NCBI GenBank assembly: GCA_020284085.1
Contig: JACEVL010000483.1
Location: 1-64,000 of the forward strand
DNA from: Aporrectodea caliginosa
Lineage: Eukaryota; Annelida; Clitellata; Crassiclitellata; Lumbricidae
Reading direction: 5' to 3'
Length of the DNA: 64,000 nt
The notes under the pieces: generated by a model
What the model was told of the DNA's origin: nothing
The model's input: the letters and a program-made list of their open reading frames with translations, nothing else
Database searches by the model: none
Translations under genes and position numbers: made by a program
In this document: positions 24,501 to 35,800 of the stretch, one piece after another
How positions within the stretch are numbered: position 1 is the first letter of the stretch
Layout of the letters: the number at the start of each line of letters is the position of its first letter

Positions 24501-27500
24501 CATGTTCAACCAATGTACATAATCCAGGCTTTTCAGAAAATCGATCAGAATATTTGTTTAGTACTTCCAGCAATTGTTTTTGTTGAGACAATGTTAAATG
24601 ATTAATCTGTTCAGGATCGAGATTCAGTGAATTCTTTTCATTTTGCCAGTCATTCTTCATCAGCAATTCAACCACTGAACCAAAGTCTTCATCTTCTTCA
24701 ACGATTAGTCCACAACTCATTGCTCTTGTAATGTACTTTCTGATTTTATTTGCGTGAATTATCTTCCGACAATCGTCACCCATGTCAATCAAATAAGAGT
24801 ACTTTGACCTTCGTTGTATGACAGTACATGGACCATGCCATCGTGAAATCACTTTTTCACCCGGTTCAAATTCTTTATGTTTCGCTCTTTTGTTGTATTG
24901 ATTCGTATACTGTAATTGCTTCTCTCGTGAATATGATTCTCAGTAATGCTTTTTCCATATTTGCTTTCATGTCTTTCAAGTACTTTTCTGGTTGGATTCC
25001 AATATGAGGTGGTAAATTAATTCTTGTCCAACTTTCTTTTAGAATTGCCAATGGTCCACGCGGAATCTTTCCATACACCAACATATAAGGAGCAATTCCA
25101 GTAGTTGCATTCGGTACTTCTCGTAATGCCCACACTGTAAACGGAATTACTTTATGCCATTGCCTTGGATTGTCAACAATTACATGATGGATCATTTTCT
25201 TGAATGTTTGGTTCCATCTTTCTACTAGTCCAGCTGCCTCTGGATGACCTGGCGTATCAAATCTTGGACTACAACCCATTAAATTCAGAAATTCTCTTGT
25301 CAGACTCGCAGTAAAATTTGTTCCTTGGTCACTTGTGATCACTGAAGGTACACCAACGTTCATGAACAACTCCATCAAAGCATCACACACAGCTTTCGCA
25401 GTTAATGATTTCAACAGAAACACTGTAGGCCATCTGGTGCAAGAATCGACAATACATAAACAGTACTTGTGACCTGCAGCAGATGCTGGCTCGATTGGTC
25501 CTACACAATCCATTGTAATTCTTCTAAAGGCTACATCTTCTCTTGGAATTGGAGTGATAGGAACCCTGTCCATCACCAAACTTCTTGCCTTTAACTGACA
25601 TTTCTCACATGATTTGCAAAATTTCACTATATCTCTTCTCATCTTTGGCCACGTAAAAGATAACTTTATTCGTTCTCTAGTTTTCTCTTCTCCAAGATGT
25701 CCTCCAAATACTGATTCGTGAGCCAACTCCATCACTTTCATTCGTCGCTCTTTTGGTAACACCAATTGATATATCGTTTGCTCTAATATTCGATATCTCT
25801 TGTACAGTAAGCCATTTACCACGCAGAATTCAGATTCTTTATCTGGCGCTAACGTCCACCATGCTTTCAATGATTCATCTTGTCTCTGCTGTTCTTCGAA
25901 TTTCTTTGCGTCTGCAATCTGCATCTGTTGTTCTTCATCTTTCTCATCTTCTTGAAACAAATCTGCTATCTCCACATCACATTCATTATCCTCTTTCGTT
26001 TCATTTAGATTACCATTCTTGCATGCAGCCATCTCTTGTTCACTCATCTCTGCTGTTATACCGTCTTGCATTAAACTTTGTTGATCATCGCTTTCGTTTT
26101 CCTCTTCACTTGAACTTTCAGTTTCACTTTCCTCTTCGACTTCTATCACTTTCTTTCGCTGACTCTGCAATCTCGTCGTTACATTCGCTTGCACATCTCC
26201 TTGTATCATTTTCACTTGTGGCACGGCTTTAAGTTCTGCAATGATTTCTGGATGCAACAAGAATCTTTCTGTGCTTCCCATTTTTGCAATACTAGCACAC
26301 ATCAATGTCACATACGGTGTAAGTGAACATTTGACTTTATGCGGAATTACCTCTTCTTCCACATCGTTACAACACAGCCTTACATCAACTTTCACCAACT
26401 TTGCAGGAATGGCATCTCCTGCCACGCATTGTAAGTTCACTTTTCCAATCTGCTCCACCTTCATGCCTTCCAGTAATTCTTCACTAATCACCGGAACCTC
26501 TGCTCCAGAATCAATCAGTGCTTTTACTTTCACTGGTTCTTTTCCTGCTGTTCCACGAATCTCTACCTCGACGTACTGTAATAACACTTTCTTCAATGTT
26601 GTACTTTCATCTTTTCCAGCCATTTCTTTCTGCATTCCATTGTGCAATAGAATTTCTTTCTGAATATCAGGTGAAAGGTGACATTTCATCACTGACTTTA
26701 CTTCAGTTTCATTGTTCTGATGTTCTGTGGCTTGACTTTCAGAATTATCAACCACTTGAATTCGATTCACCCTCGAATGTTCTTGTTTTCCATAATTTGA
26801 GGCTGTAACAGGAACTGGACAGAATTTCATCAAATGCCTGTCTGATCCGCAGTTATGACAACGTTTCACCACTGCACCTCGTTGTTCGATGCTTTCTTTT
26901 CTCTTATATGGAGTAAACGATGCATTGCCTTCTCTCGCGACAAACCTTGGTGGTGATTTGTTATATACCTGACGTTGTCTGGTCATCATCGACTCTCTAT
27001 TCTCGTGAACAACCGGAGAATTTGGTTTCACTTCTGCACCTCTGAACTGATTTCCTGTTTCTTGATTGCTCTTCCAATGAAAACCAAAATTTGGAGTGAA
27101 CTGTTGATTTCTTTTTACATTGGGTACAAAACCAAAACTTGTCTTATTCGGAATTGCCAAACCAATTCGATTATTAACATGAATGTCTGCTAGGTCTGCC
27201 ACAACACTAGCTTCGTAACAATCAGTTCCTTCCTTCGACAATACAAACTGTAGTGGACCTGGTGGTAGTGATTCTTTCAACTTATCCGCCACTAATAAAT
27301 CAAACAGCTTCTCAAAATTCTTTTCCACTTTGCGACTTTTCACATAATAGTTCAGCAAGTTCTTCAGCCTAGCTGTAAACATTGTATACGTTTCTTCAGC
27401 TGTCTTCTTCGCATCAATAAACTTCGATCTGTACTCTCTCGGTGTCAACTTGAATTCTTTTAACAAGTGCTGTTTCACGATCTCATAATCATCTAAATCA

Positions 27501-30500
27501 GCGAATGACAATCTGTTTAGCACAGTTCTAGCTTTCGGAGTCATCAATGGCAATAGTAACTTCACCCAGAATTGTTCCTGCACGTTGAAACTACGAAACG
27601 CATTCTCAACCGTTTCGAAATATAATGGCACCTCCATCATATCGTTTGGCATTTTAGGTAACACATGTTTCATGGCATCACCAATTTTCTTTATTTTCGA
27701 AACCATCGTTTCACTTTCTTCCTGTTTCCTTTTCTCTTCTTCTCGTTCTTCTTGCCTTCTTTGTTCTTGTGCTTCTCTATTTTGCTTCTCCTCTTTGAGT
27801 TGTGCTTCTTTTAATGCTATTTTTGTTTTTTCCAACTTTAAACGTTCTTGTCTTTCCTCTTCCGCCTTCTCCATGCTTTCTTTCTGTAATTTCAGTTCTT
27901 CTTGTCTAACCTGTTCTGCTCGTTCCCACTCGGAAATTCGCACTTTTTCCTTTTCTTCTTCACGTAATCTCTTCTCTTCAATCTGTTGCTGACGTATCTC
28001 TTCGTCACTTTTCCGCGCCCTTTCAAATTCAATCATCTGCTCTAATCTTCTCCTTTCAGCATCTTCTCTATCTCTTCTCAATTGCTCTAATTGAATCTCA
28101 AATTGCTGCTTTTGCAACTCAAGTTCTGCCACACGAACTTGCTCTGCTTTCTCTTCTTTCTCTCTCTGAAGACGTTCTGCCTTCTCTTCTTTCTCTCTCT
28201 GAAGACGTAATTCTTCCTGTCTTGCATTCTCTGCTTTCTCTTCTTTCTCTCTCTGAAGACGTAATTCTTCCTGTCTTATTTCTTTCTCTTCTTGTCGTTT
28301 CTCCTCTCTTTCTTTCTCTTCTTGTCTTCGTTTTCTCTTTCTCTCTCTTCTTGTCTCCGTTTCTCCTCTCTTTCTTCTTTCATCATCATCCACTGCATCA
28401 TCATCTCCATAGACATAAGTCCAGGCGGTTTTTCAATAACCTTTTCCACAGCACCGCCGACAGCACCTTCTTCTTCTTCTGCTTCTTCTTTAAGCCAGAC
28501 TTCAGCTAGCGCTTCTAGCATGTCCTCACGTGACATATCTTCCAGTTTCTCTTCTTCAAAACCAGCCTTTAACAAGCGCTGTTTTAATCTTTCAGTAGAC
28601 ATCTTCTTCAATTCTGCTTGTTTTTTGACACTCAATTTCTCCATCTTACTCCTTTACTTGTGTGATTTCCTTTCTGGAAAACACGAGTTTTCTTTTGTGT
28701 TTGAAGTATTGGGGATTGTTTTTTGTTTGATAACAACCAACTTTTATACCTTTGTCGTTGAGGCTTTCGTTGATTTACCAATGATTCGAGTGCATATTCA
28801 CCGACGTTGTTTCGAATCCCAGACGTTGTTTCGAATCCCAGACGTTGTTTCGAATCCCAGACGTTGTTTCGAATCTCACCGCTGCTGCCACCAAATAATG
28901 TCACCAACTCTTTTCTTTCTTAGTTGTGACCTACCTCAAGAACTTTCCTTATCTCTACATATAAATTGCTCAACGTCTTCTAACTGTTTAAGAATTAAAT
29001 TGACACAGTTCTTTGAATGTTTCTTTCTTTCTTCAAACACAGTTTAATAACAACAAACTCAACTCTTGCCTTAAAACAACTGTACTACACTGTATATGTT
29101 CAAATTCACTGTCATCAGCAGTTTCTAAGTTTGGCGCGCTAACTGCACGTGTAAAGAGAATCTACCGTCAGCCAATGTTTAGGCTACTTTAGGCCAAGCG
29201 CCCACGAGCCGACAGCGCAACTAAGGCCTAAGACTAAAACGCTTAACAATCGATATACACATTATATATATATCAACCTAAAGAACACCTGTGCTCATTA
29301 TATATGCAAAACATTAGTTCACACAATGTAAGGTTTACGGCCAGACATTCCATACTATTCACTGCAGCGTGATTTTATTTTTCAGACACGGTAGCCGATT
29401 GGTTAAAAAAAACTCGGACTGTAACGAATAGAGTGCGGGTTCGGCCCTAACCTGAGGCTGCTACAGTGTAGGGTCTGAGCATTTTTTGTATTCACAATTG
29501 TGCCGCTCCTCGGATTGAGATCCACTGTCCTTACGTGCGTAATAAATGTAAAGTAATAAAAAATAAAAGATCAAGTACAATCAGTGTACTCATTTTAGAG
29601 CTGAAGGAGCAAATCGCTCAGGGATCTTGAAAAATCTTTCGGCAGTTGCGAGCATATACAATTCGACTTCTTGGATGACAGTGCAGAACGCTAACCGTTA
29701 CTGTAGGCCCTACACTATTGTGCACGTCGCAGATAGCACCGAAAGACCAATTCGTAAACAGAACAGATCATAAGACGTATCTGATATTCAGTGAAATAAA
29801 GAAGTGAACGTATAAACCAGTGTTATTTTAGTTCCAGCATTAATTTCTATTCCTGTTCTTATTCTATTCCACTGTCATCATTTCTGTTCTAGTTTTAGTT
29901 CCTCTTTATAAATAAATTTTGTTCTTGTTGTAGTTCCACTTCCGATTTAGAAATTATTTTTAGTTCCAGTTTCAGTTCCAGAAAATTTATATTTGTAGTT
30001 CCACTTCCACTTCCAGTTCTCACAGAAATGTCTAACATAAACGATTAATGTCTTTCAGACTGTCACACAAAACACTGTCTTGACCTATTTATGAGATTAA
30101 TATATTACGGACAATGTGAATGCCTTAGCTATTAAAAATAAAAAATATTATTTTTTTCTATTCCGTTCTCGTCCGAGAAAAATATTGAAATTTTTATTCC
30201 TATTCTATTCTCGTTCCAGACTTATTTTTTTAATTCCAGTTTTCGTTCCATGGAACTAATTCAAAATAATTATTATTCCAATTCTATTCTCAGGAACTAA
30301 AATAACACTGGTATAAACCAGTCACCGAATGCATTTTCAGACAATCTAAATTCGTAAGGTGATTTTCAAGACAATGCCAAATAAGCAACTTAACAACTTC
30401 GATACCTACGTCATTTATAAAGTACGCCACCTACACAGTGTAAAACTGACACTCAAAATTATTTGGCAATCCAAAGAATCTATGAGAATAGGTCCTCCAA

Positions 30501-32769
30501 TTGTATTATAGATGTTTCGTTTTACGTTTCGGCCGAAATGTTCTGCAATTCCCACACCATTACGCTAAAGATAAAGATCACTGAATCACGTTATAGTCTA
30601 ACCAGAATACTGCATCAGGCTGCAAGACTGTGTCTTGGACTCTCTTACCGAGACCATATCACACCTGCTCTTCGTTCTCTACACTGGCTTCCTGTCTGTG
30701 AGCGTATCCGCTTCAAGCTGGCACTCCTCATGTACAGAGCATGCACAGATCATCTCCCTTCCTACTTGTCTTCCATGGTCACACCTTGCAACTCTGTTAA
30801 AGGTCGCTCCTCTCTTCGATCAGCATCTGCTGGAAAGTATGTTGTTCCTGGTACGCGTCTTGTGTTTGGCCGTCGCTCATTCACAGTTGCCGGTCCCTCC
30901 ATCTGAAACTCTCTACCTCCTCATGTTCGCAACTCTCTTAGCGAGACTGTCTTTCGCTCTAAACTTAAAACTTACCTCTTTCAGTCTATTTACGACTCTT
31001 AACTATAGTTGCCCAGCTTCAATGTGCACTTCTGCACTTTTTAAGGAGGGCATTATAAAATTACAGTTGTATTGTATTGTATTGTATTGTATTGTATAGT
31101 TGAAGGTTTATTTCGAATGCTCGTATCAAATCATATGCCCTAATAGCAATATCTTAGCCTTGCAGCTTACCATTAAGTGTATATTTTGGTATTGACTGAA
31201 AAATTTAAAAAATCAAAATTTCATTCTCAAATTTTGTAGTCTTTAGCCACAGCGACGCGGGCCAGAAAAAATCATCGGCGGGCCAGAAATGGCCCGCGGG
31301 CCTGCTCTTTGACATCACTGCTCTAAAGTTACATAATATAGCCTTACATATGTAGCCTTGCATAGAAGTTATCCGTAGAAATTGAACAAACGCCTGTAAT
31401 TATTTTACCTCCAATGATCCCGAAGGTGAAGTAGATCGTTGTTAGATTCGGGGCTAAGAAGCTGAGTGACGTTCCTATCGAACACAACAGACTACCAACG
31501 ACACCGGGCAAACGACATCCGTAAGCCTGTATCGGATAACTGGCGAACAGAGCTAAAGATAGACAAAGAAAAAAGAAATAAATCGACTGAATATATTATG
31601 CATCCAATTGAAAGATACACAGACTGTTGAGCCACCCTTGAGCCACACTATATGTTTCAATATAATAATCAACGAAACCTAAGTTCTGTTCTCGTCCGCG
31701 ACCAGGATGACCGTTGTTTTGCCCACAGTGTCTCTTCAGCATAATGTAGTCTCGGAGCTTGAAGATGAGACCGGGCGCATAGGAACTGGCCTTCGTCTCG
31801 GGTGATTTTTTGCCCGAACACGAATGCCCCAGTGTACATTGGACACAATTGCCTATCCAGAAACCTGGGACATGGGCGAACATCAAGACAAGCCCACATA
31901 AACGACATCATTTAGGGTGGACTCATAAAGGCTGGGTTCCTTAATCAAAGGAGCCAGGTGCAGAGGCGTCTTCCTAGCGACTAGGAGAGCGGAAAATGTC
32001 TGACCCGAGACGCAACTTTCTTTGACACCTTGGCAGAGTCTTGTCGGCTCTGAGCATCCAAGATGGCATGCAGGTTCTGCTGCTGAAATTCAAAATTTGT
32101 TTCGTCGTCTATCTAATCAGCCTATGTTTACACCCAAAACAATAACATACAAATGCTAACGAAAGTCAACAGAGTACACTGCTAGTCTGCCCGTATACTG
32201 CTATGTGCCCTGAGCCTTCTAAACTCATAGCCTAATAAATTAAGAACGGCTTATATCAACAGCTTTGGCCATTGCCCTGGCCAGATATCTGGAGACAATA
32301 CAGAAACAACATCTCTATTTGTTTATATTCATCGCTCACTGCTTTTCTGTGCTTAAATAGAATTTGGCTTGATGAAAGAAACTCTTTGCTTAAATAGAAG
32401 CTGGATTGATGAAAAAAACTTTGGTAAACGCGTAGTTTAGCGTCGTAAATTATATATAAGACAGATAATCTATTTCAGTAAAACTAGAAGTTGGATGAGC
32501 GATGAAAATATGTTATAGTAGAAGTATAAGTTGGATGAGCGATGAAAATATGTTATAGCAGAACTAGAAGTCGGATGACCGATGAAAATTTGGCTCAATA
32601 TGCATAAAATAATTTTAATGTCACTTCAAAATTCCTCGCGCTTTGAATTTACCGTGGACCATAATCTATCTATCTTTTGACACCCAACCTTACATGTGGT
32701 AGCTTTCACTCAGGCACAGAGATGAGGTTTCCAGCGCCATGATTCCTCCCACCCTGAAAGTTCACACTC

Positions 32770-32841
<72 letters not shown>

Positions 32842-35800
32842 ATCACAGCTGTCTTCATAATTTGTCGTCCTGTCTCCGAACACACTCTGCTCTGTATATA
32901 CGTCTTGTAGGGTGATGCGTTGGGCTTGACCGCTTGTCACAACATAAGTTCTGCCAGCTCTGAATTAAGAAGAAAATCTATCATCAGCATACATGTTGTC
33001 ACGGTGGAGGTCAACGGCCGGCCTACTTTAAGGATGGTCAGCAAACGACGCCCTACAAGAACGAACCGGAGGGGCTAGTTCGATGACCCGGGTTGCTAAC
33101 CCGGCCTAAATCAACACTTTCGTCGACCATCTCAGTTCAAGGGCAAGGCCGTGACCGACTGACCAAGCGTTATCGGCAGCAACCGATAGCAGCCGGAAGG
33201 ATGCTGCTGTCATGACACAAGACACCAGCTGCGAGCCCGGGTTGTGACCGACGGCCGCCGCAGCGCTGACACCTGCACCTCGCTGCGTCAAAAGCCCCAA
33301 GTCAACAACACATCAAAACCTCATAAACCTTGTTGATTTGGGCGATGGGTATAAAACGGGAAGGCGCTCCTGCCACAGGACGCCTGGGTTAGGATTCGAC
33401 GCGACGTCTTGATCTGAATTCAAGGAACGTTGTTGCGGGTCTCCAGCGTCAGACGGATCAGATTGATTAACTAGACTTCTTCAGACAAAGACAGACTAGA
33501 TTAGATTCCGATTGATTAACTAGACTTCTTCAGACAAGGACAGACTAGATTAGATTCCGATTGATTAACTAGACTTCTTCAGACAAAGACAGACTAGATT
33601 AGATTCAGATTAGACAGACACATTGTAAGACTAGACTTCATTAGACTTCATAGTATAGTGACTCGACCGACCGACTGTTTTATGACGTTTATACTTCTAT
33701 TGTTCTTTGCTGTAATAAATTCATATACATTGAACGAACCGTTTTCATTCGTATGGTCTAGCAAGACAGATTATTAATAAGACAGCTAGGCCATCACGAC
33801 ATTTTGGCGCAGTCGACAGGATTAGATTTGTAATATCACCTCTGTGTGAGTTTCTTATACAGAGTGACAGAGCGATTGGTGGGCCTCGGACGATCATCGC
33901 CACGAGACGATCACCAAGGAAACGGTTCGAGATTTGGCGAACGAAGTACGCCACAGACGGTCGATCGAGAGAACGCAGTGTCACGCGCAATCGAGAGAAC
34001 ACGGTGTCACCAGCGTCACGTGGAATCGAGGGGACGCAGTGTCACGTACAACACGAGACAGGTAGGACCTTACGCCTTGTACCGGGTCGTATATGGGAAA
34101 GTAAGGAAAGTAAATCTCGGGGCAAGAGTCGGCTAGTAGATTTTAGTATAACTCTACGACTAGAGATCTTTTTCTGTTGAAGTCCAGTCCCGTGGTTTCC
34201 TCTTTCTTACGCGTGGGCCTATACCCCTCTTTTAAGCGATTTCATCATGGATCATTTGACTCCAGACCAACAAGCGGACATCCGGAAGATGGCCACGGCT
34301 AGACTCGCCATCTATCTAATCAGAGCGGGGATAGATGAGGAAGAGGTATATGCGATGAAGCGGCCACAGCTAATTGACGAATGGGCTGAAATCGTGGGTA
34401 TGGGACCGGTTACGCCTCCACCGGCGACCAGTCCCACGACCCGTAGTTTGACGGAGTCGAGTCTAAACTTAAATTTAGAAAGGGAAAGACTTGAATTCGA
34501 GAAGAGAAGATACGAGGAGGAAAAGGAGGAAGGAGAGAAGAAGAGAAGAGAAGGAGGAAGAGGAAAAGGAGAGAAGGAGAAGAGAGAAGAGAAGGAGGAA
34601 GAGGAAAAGGAGGAAAGGAGGACGAGGGAAAGGGAGGAAAAGGAGGAGAGAAGGAAGAGAGAAGAGAAGGAAGACCTAGAGAAACAAAGGGAATTTAAAC
34701 TGAGAGAGGAACAATTAGGCCTAGAGCGAGAGCGACAGAGGCAGACAGACTTAGAAGGACAAGCTAGAGACGAAGAGCGTGTCACTAAACGATCCCTGGC
34801 TAGCAGGATTAAATATTTCGGCGACGCTTTGAAAGGCGTCTTAGGGAAATTCCCTCGAGATAGCGCCGAGATACAATGCTACTTTGACCACATAGAAGGA
34901 CTATTTGATCAAATCAAGGTTGATAATGATGTAAGGGCTAATCTGCTTCTGGCTAACCTAAACGAACGCACAAAAGCGTTAACAGCTCGGCTGACGCAAG
35001 CGCAGTTGAATAATTACAAGGACCTCAAGGAATTTTTGCTCAAGGAATTTCGTATTGACCCAAGTCAGCTACTTGAACGGTTCATCTCAGCCCGTAAATT
35101 GCCCGAAGCAATGCGAAGGGGATTTTGCTTCCTCTGCTTGGGCCACGGGGACAGATCCCATCAATGCCCACAGAACAAGGGGGCGGAGGCCGACAAGAAG
35201 TCGGCCAAGATGAATGCCTGCACGGCTGACCCAACGCTAGGCCCCACCCCGCATAACAAAGAGGCGCGCAGTGAGACACGCGCGGGGGGCACCCGGTCTC
35301 CCGACAACGTGGGCTGGAATAGCTCAACGGCTGTCGAAGACGACATAGAAACACACAAGGTCTCTATAGACGCCGATGAATTCCACATAAGATCGTATGT
35401 GGACGTTCAAATAGAACAATTGGGAGATCAAAGGGCGCTAGTGGACGGTGGTGCTGAAGTCTGCTGCGTGCGTAAGTCACTAATTGAACACTTAAATTTA
35501 CCCACGCAGAAACAAGTACGACTGGCCGGAATGAATGGACAGGCAAACGTCGCCGACGTTATCCGGTTGCAGCTTAGACCCGTTATTGACAGCACAACGG
35601 GACTCATTAATATAGCCCCAGCTGTGCGTGTGTGGATGGCAGTTGTGCCAGATCTGAATGAGGCCGTTATTTTAACACCCAACGTTGTAGCACTCCTAAG
35701 AGACACGGCGCTATATAACGTGTTGGCCGTGAACCATGATGATGCTGCCCAAGCCTCATCAGAGCGGGAAGCCAGTACCGCCATAACTACACTGACCGAT

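Larger units (their letters stand above)
22680..29323 (-). mobile_element. Gmr1-like Ty3/gypsy LTR retrotransposon, near-intact
   Basis: A 6,644-bp element on the minus strand with LTRs of 423 and 425 bp that differ visibly only by a TA indel near 23035/29255. The 5-bp target duplication CAATG is at 22675-22679 and 29324-29328, and the LTRs run TG...CA. Domain order from the 5' end is gag, zinc knuckle, protease, integrase, reverse transcriptase, RNase H. Integrase before reverse transcriptase is the Gmr1-like arrangement described in deuterostome Ty3/gypsy elements. Two frame breaks interrupt the coding region. The near-identical LTRs mean a very recent insertion. Confidence 0.93.
32997..33801 (+). 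repeat. 5' LTR of the deleted Gmr1-like element
   Basis: TG...CA. It carries three 49-bp repeats (33461-33607), a TATAAAA box at 33350 and AATAAA at 33714. The region after its end (TTTTGGCGCAGTCGACAGG) is the expected primer-binding site. Confidence 0.92.

Noticed and set aside
25753..28509. Several plus-strand frames rich in Ser, Leu and Phe
   Set aside because: They are antisense to the charged gag coiled coil and polyprotein of the retrotransposon.
33106..33300. Minus-strand frame of 64 codons, identical at 37398-37592
   Set aside because: It lies inside both LTRs of the same element and is repeated only for that reason.
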